Assembly: GCA_035041965.1 (NCBI GenBank)
Contig: JAPYMA010000904.1
Location: 62,001 to 126,000, forward strand
From: Anisakis pegreffii
Lineage: Eukaryota; Nematoda; Chromadorea; Rhabditida; Anisakidae
Reading direction: 5' to 3'
Length of the DNA: 64,000 nucleotides
Shown: piece after piece, positions 8,670 through 23,706 of the stretch
Position numbering within the stretch: the first letter of the stretch is position 1
Layout of the letters: each line of letters opens with the position of its first letter
Made by a program: the position numbers and the translations under genes
Notes under the pieces: generated by a model
What the model was told of the DNA's origin: nothing
The model's input: the letters and a program-made list of their open reading frames with translations, nothing else
The model's database searches: none

Positions 8670-11600
8670 TTTTATACGATTCGATTACACGTATAATTGA
8701 CGACATAGCGTTTTGTTCGCTTTTCATGGAACAGGTGAGATGACAATACTGCATACAGAAGCGCATAAGATAGGTAATGGCAGAAAATAATGTCAATGAC
8801 AATTGTGACAATAATTGCAACGATATTGTTTGAATGCTGATACCTCGTCGAATACCTCGACAGCTAACGGTAATTCAATTTCTCACTTGTAGTGTTTCAG
8901 ACTTTTTCACATATGCACTCCTTATTATTTGCACGGTTTTGCTGGAAAATAGTTCAAGAAGTTCATTGGATTGCCGATTGCCGAAAGTGAAATTTATATT
9001 GCATCGAGCATGATACTGATACGAGCAATGATAAAACATTATCATTTATAACACAGTATTATCGATAAGGCTCATATCCCATTCACACACTAATTCTTGA
9101 CGCGACAATTACATCGTATTCATTGAATACCGATGAGTGCTTAATCTATTCTTATCATTATACGAGTTGTTTGGCCCTGCTTCTAATAACGAATCACCTT
9201 TAGCCTTGCTTCCAACCAGATGCCACTGGTCGACTGTGCACTAGCACATCAAATCCGTCGGATGGATGCCTCCGGTTAGCTCGTTGAACAGTGATGAGGT
9301 CATCAAGTCAAAATACTCGTGAAGTCCCGATCTCCTACCCCGAACAAACCCCTTCCACCCCCTACTCACATCGAGAAGAGGATAAGAATCGATTGAATCG
9401 CGGAATCAATTGGCCCATACAATTGCACAGAATGCAAAATTTGCATATGTCTGAATGTACACGTCTGAATTTAATGTTGCTTTGAAGTGTAGTCGAATAA
9501 ACATGAACCTATTAATTTATTTGAAACTATTTTTTCGACTCATATAACTTCATTTTCGGAATTTTTTGCATTGAAACCATCCATGCAGAAGTCAAACGCT
9601 ATTGAATAGTGAAATTTGTGTGGAAACCATCAATTCAGTTGTTCTTGAATTATTTGAATAGGGACAAAATGATTTTCGTATAAAAATGTACATTGATTAT
9701 TAATATATCACTAGTAAAACTAATAATAAAATAAACGATCTGTAAAAAGGCGAGCGAGTGACTGCTATCGACACATGTTGTTGGCTTGAATGATCAGTCG
9801 GAGGTGCTATAATCATTATCATACTCACTGTATTTGTTTGTGTATTTAGGTGTTTATATCAATTCTAATGTGATGCACATTAAAAGAAATACATCAATTA
9901 TGATCGTATTCGTTTCATTTATTCTGCTAATACAATACGAATGATGTTCACCGCAGAATAATCATTTTGAAAAAAAACATCATTACTGAATTTTCCAAAT
10001 GAAATTTGACTCGTCTCTTCGCTAACAAAATCGATTCTATAAATCCATATGTTAATACCAATAATACTAATAATAAGAGCACTAACCATAATGAGAATTT
10101 TCATCCAGTTTTTCCACATGAAAGAAAACAGTAAACAATTGCGAGTATTGAAAAAGTAACGTGCTCAAGGGAACAAGAACGAGCAGAGCAACGAGAACGA
10201 TGATGGCTGCTGATCAATATCGTTATTGTGCCGATGAAACGTCATTTAATTTTGTATTGTGCACATGAATTATGCATTGTCATTTATTTGTATGGTTACG
10301 TTGGTTTATTTTGCATGAATGTGTCCATCCATATATTTTGCATAAATTTGTTGTTATGGTTTCATTTTGAAACACATCTTTGAAGATACATCTCGTCGTC
10401 GTGGTCGTCTTGGTCTGTATAAACAAACAGAAGTTAAGAGCTGAATATAATCTCTGATAAGTCTGTGAGTGGGTATCACAGCAGCTATGTGCCGCAATCA
10501 TGCTCAGCAGTCAATATGTAAGTCGTGTGTATGTGCATGGCAAATATGGTGTATTTCAACTAAGCCAAGAGATGTCCAACAAAAATGATGAACATAAGCA
10601 AAGTTGTGAATGAAAGAAAGTATGTCTTATGTCGTAGTAGTTTTAAAAGAGCCGTTTGTTGGTGCCACCACCAGCTGAGGAAAGGGATGTGGCAGATATG
10701 AGGATCAGAATTGAGTGCTACTGAAAATCGAGAGAATTGAAGTGATGTGGCAAATTGGTTAATATCAGAGAGATATACACACAACATTGCGATTGCTCTT
10801 GTTGTATCTAAGAAGCTGGTTACATATGATCTGAAATACCGCATGATAGAGATATAGAAGAAAGCTGATTGAATGCAGTGGTGTTTGGCAGCAGCTGGAT
10901 GTGAATACACATTCAAGGCAGCAGTATTAAGTGCGAAGTGACAGTGATAAGTGATGATAAAAGGAGTCGAGAGTGGGATATAATCGAGAGAGGACATGCA
11001 CAGAAACGTGCGATGGATGCATAGATAGGGGATATCGATATAGTCTTAAAGGCAACAAATTAAAGGCTTTATGACGCACACACATACACATGTACACGTG
11101 AATAGAATGTCGAGAACGAGAGGAGATGATATTGAATGGATGGATAGAAGGATGGATGGATGGATGTTGGCTGTGTATGTACGTTATTATAAGATTATTG
11201 TTGTGTATTCAAAGACGAGTTCGTTAGTGAGGCTTATGACTACTGACTGCAACAATATTCAACTGATGTTATTTTTTGGCTGTGTTTACTTCATCTGTAT
11301 TGTTGTTATCATCGTCATTTTCGAGTATGGATTCGGTCGATTTCATTCATCTCATGCTTATTATCATTATCTACCAGTACTTATCTTGTTTTCGTTAATT
11401 GAATCCTGCCTATTTTCCATAAACAAACTTCACCACTGAGAAACCGTGTGATATTTCAGTTAATTGTCGATGTTAATCAGATATTGATCGTCGCCATTTG
11501 ACAGCCACGACAAAGTGCGACTTAGCGATTGAAATGAGAGCGAGATAACTAACTGCTCGCGAGAGATATCTCAAATGAGATAGCAGCTCATGTGTTTGTA

Positions 11601-11703
11601 TGTGCTTGTTTGCGTTATCATGTGAGGTATACGCGTGTTATCATATAGTCACATGAGTTGAGTTTTTATTTATCTTATGGGACATTATCATTGTGTTGTG
11701 ATT

Positions 11704-11935
11704 AGAGCTGGGTCAAGGTGGCCACCGAACCGCGATGACCCCCGAAACTCGGAGGCCTCCGAGCGAAACCGAAAGGGCTGGTTCGGTGGAGGCGTTGGCA
11801 AAGCGAACTTCAGTTACCACCGATCGATAACCGACCGATGCCCAAAAATTTCCTATTTTCAGTGACACCCGACAGGACATTCGGTCGGGGACCACCGAAA
11901 AATTATCTGTCCGTCCCCAATACTAGTTATTGCTG
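11704..11935. repeat. GC-rich segment, possible MITE
   Basis: A block of high GC (CCGAAACTCGGAGGCC, GGTCGGGGACCACCG) in an AT-rich setting. Its style resembles the element at 8241-8391. The ends (AGAGCTGGG / CCCCAATACT) are only weakly inverted and no convincing target duplication was found. Its class is open. Confidence 0.35.
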
Positions 11936-14935
11936 CTGTAGTTGGTTAAGTTAGGGGAGGTTATTACTGCTAGAGATGGTTAACGTAGGACGGAGGTTAT
12001 CATTAGGTGATCGTCATTCTGTGTCGGGTATTTTCTTGCTTTTTGAACTTACAACCTTTCCAAGAGATTATCTGTCGCCATTCTTTTGCTTCGTTTATTC
12101 TGTCGCTTTGATCTATTAATGACCTTTGATCATGATAAAAGATATCGATGCCATTAGATAATATCAAATTGATGGTTCGTAAATCACAAATTTTCATTTT
12201 GATGCGCATTCCACAAAGCATTTTTATTTCACTCCGTCAATTTATCATCCATTATCCGATAATATTTGATTTCACTGTAATTCGGCTCAGTCTCTTCCTC
12301 GACGCAGTGGCCTTTAGTTTCTCACCAAAATTTCATATTCAACGATTAATGATGACAGATTTCCTGAGGAAGGGGAAGAACGGAAAATTATTATTAAAAT
12401 TCTGAATGCAGCAATCTCGCAGATTCATTTTGTTCGTCCATAATGAGCGCAGTAATGGTGGCATTCTTCTAGTTTAACGGCCCGAACAGTGAAAATGAGA
12501 ATGAGCAAATTTTTTTTTTTTGGCAGTCCGAAAAAGAAGATTCTCTCAGATCACTTTTCTCTCTTACGAACGAACGTCGTCGCGTATATCACACTCTCAT
12601 TATATCCGTCTAGCAGTTGAGAGGGTTTTTTTTTCAATGAACACAGCAGGGTGGAGAGGCAAAGAGAACGATGACGACAAAATCAAGACAAACAATGCAA
12701 ACACCATACAATGTGCAACAGAATTGTTAGTGATTCCGTTAAGACGATTCCAAATGCTGACGAGTATCGTCATCCAGCTAAATTGAATGCTCGCAGAGGT
12801 AATGCATGACAGTCTTAACCTCAGCATTTGTTTTAAAGCTTTTAGCCTTAGGATCGCAGAGCTGTCCCTCATATTCCTTTCACAACTCACTATTTGAAGC
12901 TGTAGAATAATCAGGTCCCTGTATGACGGTATGGATGAGCTTTTTGGATTCAGAATTCCTGTGGAACGGTTCATTTGAAAAAAGGAATTTCAAGAAGAAG
13001 ACTGACTATTTATTCAACTTATGGAAGCAAATAGCAGAAATGCGCCCTATATAATGTGACGCTAGAGCAGCACAACCTATAAACCCGAAAATCCTCTTTA
13101 GGGCCACCAAAATCATAAACCAATCTTCACCTTATAGTTTTCACAGCCGTGTCACTCACTGTTATCGAAGACCGCGATTGTCAAACGCCTCAAGTGTGCA
13201 GTGGCCAAGTGAGGCATTTGTCATTTATCGTAAGGGATGTTGCACCTGGCTAGATGCACAATGAGAAAGGAAATATGGCATATGAGACAATATCCAGTAA
13301 AATAGAGATGCCAAATAATCAATGTGTGCAGACAGTGACCTACCTCCAAATGCTTTGAGCAATCTGGCAGCTAAACTAGAAGAGAGCCGCCAGCATTAAT
13401 GTAATGAACGTGCCTGCTGATCTGTAATTGAATATGCAATTTCGCCTGAAACATTTGCTATTGAAAGGCATCACAAAATTGTTTATTCAACTTTAGCTTT
13501 CCGGCTTGGATGTGTATGTAAATCTATACATAGATACTTATTATAACATTAGTATCGTTATCAATATAAGAACAACAAATGTTAAGCGTTGAGTTGATGA
13601 AGTGAGATGGGATCAACACTTAGTTTTGACATATTTTAACAGATGCGCTCTTTTTCATCGATTAATTCAGTTATTCGCTTTGTTAACCTTCATTATACAT
13701 CATTTATTTCTGCAGTAATTTTTTTGATTGTTTATTTGTTTACTTAAGCAATGAGCGATTGATTTGTCTCTTTATTAAAGCAGTTTTTTAGCACCAGCTG
13801 GGTTCAAAATGACCATAACAAAAGCGCCGTCATTGCCAGACGCTGATACCTACCTCATCGTGTTTGAAGTAGGACTTTGATTCGAAAATGATTAACAATA
13901 AGCTCAAGGTGGGAGTAGATTGAAGTTAAACTTAGCTCATTGTGGTTTGTGCAAACTCGGTTGAGATTGAGGTTGGGCGATGACGATAAAATGGATGCTT
14001 TCAGTTGATCACCTCGTTCAGTCATTTATCCCCATTCCTTTCATTTATTTGTTATATATGCATCAATTTGTTTCTGTTTACTGTTTTGTTTCATAAACTA
14101 TGAATATTTGCACTGAAAAGTAGTCAGTGGAACACACTGACGTGAGCACATTCCCTCGTTTTGCTGATGCTGTAATGCTCTCGCGTGCAATTCCACATGA
14201 ATCATCGTTGCAAATGTTCATTTTCGATGCGTGCAAGCCTCACGTTCCAATTAACTATCAATTGATAGACAAAAGGAAAAGTCATCAAGCGCTCTCGATT
14301 CCCTTGATGAATCAACAATTTCCGACCGTCCATCTTTGCAGTTATCCATCCATCTGTGTGTTTGTGTGTGCAAGATCGTCTTCAAAATTCAATTAAACAA
14401 ATCGAAACAAAAGTTTTCCTCATTCAAAAAATTCAATTTCATTCAGTCTTCTTTAAAAGAGTATAATAAGAAGCTGATTTCGGTTCACTTTTCCAATAAT
14501 TATGAGTTGTTATCTGTGTATTGTATCGGCAACACTCAAATTTCTTCACATGCCTTCATAGCGATAATAGAACAAGTCCTATGTACACGAGCTAAGTTTC
14601 AGCCCAAGCTAAAGCCTAGATTGGGTCTCCATCCTTAAGTAATGTCTTAAATTTGAGTCGAGCCAATTTATACTCTTTCATGGTACAGTTCAGTGATTGA
14701 AGTAAATATTACGAAGTCAGTTCAAGCGTTCATTTTTCATAAGCTTCCTGTGATTATCGTCAATACGATGCCAGCCAGCGTATGGGCAACGAACCTGGCT
14801 GGATTAGTGAGATAAACCGGTGCGTAGGCCAGATAAGGTATGGATTAGCGAGAGATGAATCCTAGCAGAGGTGCTCTTGGCCGAAATTTCGAGATGTGAC
14901 ACTTTCAAATGGTTTCGTTGAATGGTGCATTATGC

Positions 14936-14941
<6 letters not shown>

Positions 14942-14967
<26 letters not shown>

Positions 14968-14970
14968 GCT
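14942..14970. repeat. GCT trinucleotide microsatellite
   Basis: Eight or more GCT/CTG units. Every frame around it lacks other coding features, so it is probably not a poly-alanine tract of a gene. Confidence 0.85.
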
Positions 14971-15742
14971 TTAATCACTGCAACCAAACACTTCTCCCAC
15001 GAGAACAAACTAAATAGTTCCTCGTTATCGCAAAAATTTCTGCTGCTTAAATCACTGACGCGGAATGAGGAGTGTGTTGAGGTTTTCTTGAACACGTTTC
15101 TTGAATTCAACATCCAAATTCTGACATCGCAATTATTTGTTTGCTGGTTTACGTTTTTAAAGATTATTCAGCTTCGACTATGGAACCTTTCCGATGTGAG
15201 GCATTCAGCTATCTATTATATCTGTTCGGTCATTCAGAACGATCGTCTTTGAAAATCGTTCACATTTATATGCGTATATCAATAAGTAAATGGTCACAAA
15301 AAATGAAAATGACTGTCACTTTCGATGAATAATTTATGTGTGCATTGAATAATCATTTGCAACTCGTTGTATTCGTCTCAATAAAAGTTTTATTTGCTGT
15401 ATGCTTAAAACTACTATATATGTCTTCTCTAATTTTGTCTAATTGATCTATTTTGAGTAATGCATCAATATTCAATACAAAACTATATTTATTTATTTAT
15501 TTATAAATTAATTCGCACCACATTACAAGTCGTAATAAAAAATAAGAATTAATTCATGTGTTGTATTCATCAATTATTTCTCTTTATTATTCTTCAAAAA
15601 CAAATCCCCAATAGTTTCTCGTGGTACCATCACATGCAATCGTCTTCGGATATTCTTCACCCCACACACGCATCTTCCTCTCGCTCTCTAGGCGTTCCTT
15701 TGCTTGTGTAAACCTCTCGTTTACGTTCTATTTCATTGAGTT

Positions 15743-15770
15743 CCCTCCCTCCCTCCCTCCTCCCTCCCTC
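15743..15770. repeat. CCCT microsatellite
   Basis: A run of CCCT units with one shortened unit, in otherwise unremarkable intergenic sequence. Confidence 0.9.
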
Positions 15771-16119
15771 AGAAAGCATTCGTGGAAACGGTAATTGAGG
15801 AACATATTGAATAATCGTTAGTGTCTAACGGTCTAACTCTCGTAGAATTACGTACTGTCTCGTCAAGACTTCGCATTCTGTATATCAGAATACGTACTAT
15901 TTATTGATTGTCTGGATGTCTGCTGGGTACATGAAGATGAGATACTGGATCGTTGGCGTGAGAGAGTATGCAAATTTGAGATATATCGATGGATTAGAGA
16001 AGGAAAGAGTGCTTAAGGAACACGTGAGATGATGGATAGGTGGATAAATATTTTGAAAGATAATGTGATTCGAAGAGGGTATTTGGAATAAAGTGATATC
16101 ATAGAATGGGGATAAGACG

Positions 16120-16235
16120 AGTTATATTTATAAATATGTATATATAAAATAAAAAATATATAAATAGTATAATATATAATAAATATATAGATAGCATAAT
16201 ATGTATATGTATATATAATAAATATATAAATAAGA
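16120..16235. repeat. TA-rich low-complexity tract
   Basis: More than 100 bases of TATA/AAATA combinations with almost no G or C. It gives no reading frame and may be a matrix-attachment-like or simply slipped sequence. Confidence 0.8.
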
Positions 16236-16682
16236 GAAAGCGAATGAATATAGTAGCTGTATATTGATTAGATGGGATATTGACGTTGGGATTAGAGATA
16301 TAAATAGTGGGGGATGGATTTAAAGAGGGCGGAAGAGAGTGACAGAGGTAGAGGGCATGCTGGATGCGGAGATTTAAAGAAAGAAAGACCTAGAGACGTA
16401 GAGATATATGGAATTAGGTATAGGGCATAAGGCATTGACTACTGACATTACTACTACTACTACTATTACTACTACTGTTATTTATATGTCTATTTAAGAG
16501 TTCCACTAGAAATTATTAAATAAAAACAAATTACAGCGATATATTCAGTTTGAATGTGATGATGTATTTGTAAATGATAATTGTTAAAATCTATTTGATA
16601 ATTGATAAACGACAAGTCAGGTGGTGACGATAGCCCAGCTGAGGCTCGTCAACATTGTACTACCACTCGATTTCGAGCAAGA

Positions 16683-16762
16683 CTTTTTACGGGAGTCCGG
16701 GAGTCGAACCCGCAACGGCAATCCGTCCGACCAATGACCGATTACCAGTGGTACTCCACCTC
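16683..16762 (-). repeat. tRNA-like segment (tRNA-derived SINE head or tRNA pseudogene)
   Basis: On the minus strand an A-box-like TGGTAATCGGT is followed by a good B box, GGGTTCGACTCCC, with a T-arm stem CGGG/CCCG and a half-matching acceptor stem (GTGGAGT against ACTCCCG, 5 of 7 pairs). I could not fold a proper anticodon arm, so this is probably not a working tRNA. tRNA-derived SINE heads look like this. Confidence 0.4.
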
Positions 16763-17490
16763 TAAGCAGGCAGCTATCGCAGAGACCAGCGAGTCCTGCC
16801 TCGGAGTGTTCAGATTGCGAGAATCAGTCTTGATGCGCAACTGATCTTATGAGTTTACTGCGATCAAACGCTATCTGCGGAATGTTTTGCGCGAAAGCGA
16901 GTGGTGTAACGATGTCAATGTAGCAGTGAGTGTGGTTTCAGGATTGTTGTTGAATGATAGTATTATCACTCGCTGAAAATAGACTGCAGCACTTTCACTC
17001 ATATCAATAAACCGAGTGCACGTTCATGTATGCGTTATAAATAATCTATAACAATTACAATTCAAACAATATTCTTCACTAAAATACTCCATTGTGCATT
17101 CGAATATTCATTGTCATTTGCGATAATTATCAGTCGACGGTAATCCCATTTTTTTGCGCACAGTCGCACCCTAGCTAAAGTAAGCGATTTTTATTTCTGT
17201 TCCATAAAATCATTATTTTTAACGTTATTTACCACCAAACCCAAATATTTATTATTTTACCATTATTAAATTATTAATACATTTGTGTATATTCCTTGTC
17301 ACTTTTATGTTCCCAAATTTATTAACAGGAATACCGAATATAGCAAATGCGATCATTTTCGATTGAGTTTTGCTTGATGTGTTGAATTTATTTGATGGAT
17401 AAAACTTAAATGATAAAAAAGCAATGATGATGTAAACAACAATGAATAAAATTTAAGTATTAAGTGACAAAAATCGGCAAGTGTTTAAGA

Positions 17491-20168
<2,678 letters not shown>

Positions 20169-22631
20169 ATTATTTATTATTATTATAATTATCGTTTATC
20201 TCATTTCATCAAAATATCGCACGCATTTAGGCTTTGTTGAATCATTTTGTAATTGAATGTGTATTCATTCACCTTTTAACACGAATACACCAATCAAAGT
20301 GTATCGATCGATTGATTTGCTATTCATCGATTGATCAGTGTAAAGAATGTTCTTAGTCACTTGTGTAATCCAGTTGCAATTTTCAATTCGATCATCTCAA
20401 AAAAATCTCGTTACTCTTAGTCTTACAATCTAGTCATAATTCAATAATTTTCTAGTCTTATTATTATTATTTATTGTTATTATTATTGTTATTTCACAAC
20501 TTACTATATAATGTATTAATGAAATATTTATCTAACAATTCTATAAATATGTAACATCGAACAATATAATTATTTTTAATTTATGATAAGTAGCATCATA
20601 CATGTATTAATATTCCCAGTAATATGACTATGATAATTAATATTATTAATGCTTTTACGGAAATTATGAATTTATCGGTTCATTTCGTTATTTTGTCGAT
20701 TGATATTTCTGTTCTTTTGCTCCTTTTCATTGTGTTATAATTATGAAATATTCGTAAGAAAATGAATTTGTTTGTTTATTTATAACCAATTGATAAAATG
20801 TTATCATGGAGTACACACTGCCATGTGTACTAGCATCTCGATTTTGTCAGTAACGTTAGTCGATATTCAGTTTTGAAATCGTTTTGAGATTCGTTATTCG
20901 TTTTGTGTTCGTTATTTTGATTGCTAACTGCGATAAAAGATTTCTCCAAAACGTTATCATTAAACAAATCGATTTGTATTGTTTAAGAATATCGTTGGAT
21001 CTAGTTGTTGAATAAATTGCAGCAATATCAAATTGATAAATACATTTTTTGGAACCATAATCGTTTCGTTCTTATCTTATCACGCAGTTATCAAATCAGC
21101 CCGCTTAACACTTTCAGTCGTGTTTTTAATTATTCCTTTTCTTGTTATTATTTCTATTGTTATTATTTTATGATCATTATTACTTTTATCGTTTTTATTG
21201 TGTTGTAACGATGAGTATTGTTATTACCGCTGTTGTATTATGTTTTCGCACTCGTCAACAGAATGATCATTTTTACTGAAGCGTTTCTTGAGAATTTGTA
21301 TTTGTAATGCTTTAAGAGAAACAAAAAAACACCAATTCTAATGCAAAATCAATTGATCTGAAAAAAGTACTCGAAGTAATGCTGCCCGTCAAATGAATAC
21401 TATCTTTGCGCCCAATCAATCTCAAATCCTAAACGAAGAATTCATTTGAATTTGACTATTTTCGAGAGCATTCTAATTCACAAAAATAAACTTGATTGAT
21501 TCTTTTTTTGAAGTATTCAGACGGAGAAACGAATTGATTACATTATTACTGATGCTCATAGTCGATGTTAATTCGTACTTCTATTGAATTGAAATGTTGA
21601 TTAAATTTTGATTGATTACGGAGACGATCGCTGCACTTATAATAAGAAAACAACTGAACAGTATTATGTGTGTTTTATTTGAAGAATATAATTTGTTAAT
21701 TCGTGAATTCTCGATGCATTTGCCATACGATTTGGTTGATTGATGTGTGTTCATTGTTATTGTCGTCTTTACTTTGATTTTATCATCACGACGTCATTTG
21801 TGAGAGATTTGAGCAGATTATCGCGGCCGTTCTTTGAGACGTTATAAGCCAGCGATTATCGATGGGTCGATGTAAACCGATAACAAGCCGATTAGTTTTT
21901 GGATTTTAAATTTCTGAATAATCGACGAGTTTCGAAACATTTCATAAATTCGAATAATTTTTTCTGATTTTTGAAAATTTCGATAAATTTCAATCGAAAA
22001 TTTTTTAAGCGTTGAAGGCAGTATTGAGGTTTCGATCCGGGAAGTAAGCAATCGGCGTTATGAGTTAGATTAGCGATGTGAATTGATGGAGAGGCACGGA
22101 CTCGTTATCACGTGTAATTGCTAGTCAGATGGAACGGTAATGATGAAGGAGTGATATACTACGAGCTTTTTACATCTTATCACTCAGAATTGATACGACT
22201 CGTTACGATATGACGTCTGATGGAATGTTCTTTGTTTGTGTGTGCGTGTGTGTGTGTGCAGTTGTATTGTTTTACCACGCTTACTTTTATCATTATTATT
22301 ATTTTTATTATTTTATTATTATCATTATTATTATCATTTTATTATTATTATTGTGTTTATTATTTTACTTTATAATTTTGATCATTAATGAATTATTAAC
22401 GGTAATAATAATGTTATTATCACTGTAATGATCATTCGTCATTTTAAACACCTTTCATGTTCACAATTCTTCCACTTAACAAATTAATGATATTCATTCA
22501 ATGCTCTAATGACTAAAGCTAGTCATTTAATTATTCGTTTTGTTTTTTAACTTATTTCATTTGATTTGCATTTATGTGCGAGATATTTTTAACGCTGATG
22601 GCATCGTTGATAACAGTGAGGCGATCATTTA

Positions 22632-22632
22632 A

Positions 22633-22684
<52 letters not shown>

Positions 22685-22685
22685 G
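22632..22685. repeat. (ATT)n microsatellite
   Basis: Some 18 uninterrupted ATT units, part of a wider field of ATT/AAT runs. A frame through it would give poly-isoleucine, which is not a real protein. Confidence 0.95.
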
Positions 22686-23529
22686 ATATTTATTATTATT
22701 ATTGCTCTGAATTAAACATTATTGCCATAATGAATAATAATAATCTTAATAATAATGTCATTCATTATCATTTGATTGTTATCAGAAAACGTACATTTCT
22801 TTGGGGATTATGTCACTGCAATTGTAATAATAATAATAATAATAATAATAACATTAATATTATTATTTCTGCTTTCGTTAACAATAATAATATTATTATT
22901 ATTAATTTTACTTATCTGATGATTATCACGAAATTTTAAATTTGTATTTCGATTGGAATTCATTTGGCTTTAAAGTTGTTTTCTTTTCTTTTTTTATTCA
23001 GTAATAATAATAGTGATAATAAATGATAAATTCAATTCATACATTATGATTATTATTACTATGTATTCAATAATATTGAATAAACTGTTCAAAATATGCA
23101 CAGCCAATCCAATCCGACTGAATGCTTTGCAATGTGTGTTGGTTTAGTGCACGCAGACGATGCGATGCATGCGTCTATTTGAAAGACACAATTTTTCGTT
23201 GGAGTATCTGAAAGCCACAATTGCTCGGAGCTGAAGGGTGCGGTAATGTGACCCGATGAGTGACCATTCAAACGGCTATCGAATTGAAACCGATCTTGAA
23301 CTCGTAAGCTACATTTGATAGGATCATCAAAGCGGTGGCATCAGAACCATCAACACTAACGGTATAGTCGAAAGTGATTTATACGATAGCTGATTGTGAG
23401 AATAGAACTAAGTGCTCGAATGACTGGTGCAAATAGCACGATAGAGCAGAGATTCAATGGAGTCGTTCACTGTAATGATACTGAACGGTTACTATATAGT
23501 GTTATTTGGTACTGTGTTATTATGTAGTT

Positions 23530-23706
23530 CAGGGATCCTCGTAGGGAGGGATTATCCATTTTTGGGTAATTTGTGAGTAACAAGGGGTAATGGAAGGAAT
23601 TGGGAAATCAGTTCTGACGTTATGCGTGGAAATAATGGATTCTTGTAGAGGGAGCGAGGTAATGACGGCCTCCCAGGTGATCCAAGGGGGTTGTAGAGCA
23701 CCCGAG
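23530..23706 (-). mobile_element. hAT-like MITE, copy 1
   Basis: The reverse complement of this stretch aligns with 30471-30665 and 40672-40853: GGGTGCTC at one end, a central CCACGCATAACGTC and CAAATTACCCAAAAATGG. The outer end reads CAGGGATCC, close to the CAGGGGTTCC-type ends of hAT elements. Confidence 0.65.

Larger units (their letters stand above)
8670..17490. other. Gene-poor region TMED-goa-1
   Basis: About 8.8 kb without an exon I can assign. It holds a GC-rich segment at 11704-11935, CA-rich and ATGGATGG runs near 11070-11165, a GCT run at 14942-14970, a CCCT run at 15743-15770, a TA-rich stretch at 16120-16235, an ACT run near 16445-16480 and a tRNA-like segment at 16683-16762. 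The longest uninterrupted frame is 10560-10997 on the minus strand (145 aa, hydrophobic, no recognised family). goa-1 5' sequences probably occupy the right end. Confidence 0.6.

Noticed and set aside
14862..15252. Poly-alanine protein frames on both strands
   Set aside because: Driven by the GCT microsatellite at 14942-14970. No splice sites or conserved residues around it.
22574..22939. 121-codon frame
   Set aside because: Translation is mainly poly-Ile and poly-Asn from ATT/AAT runs. It has no splice context or family.
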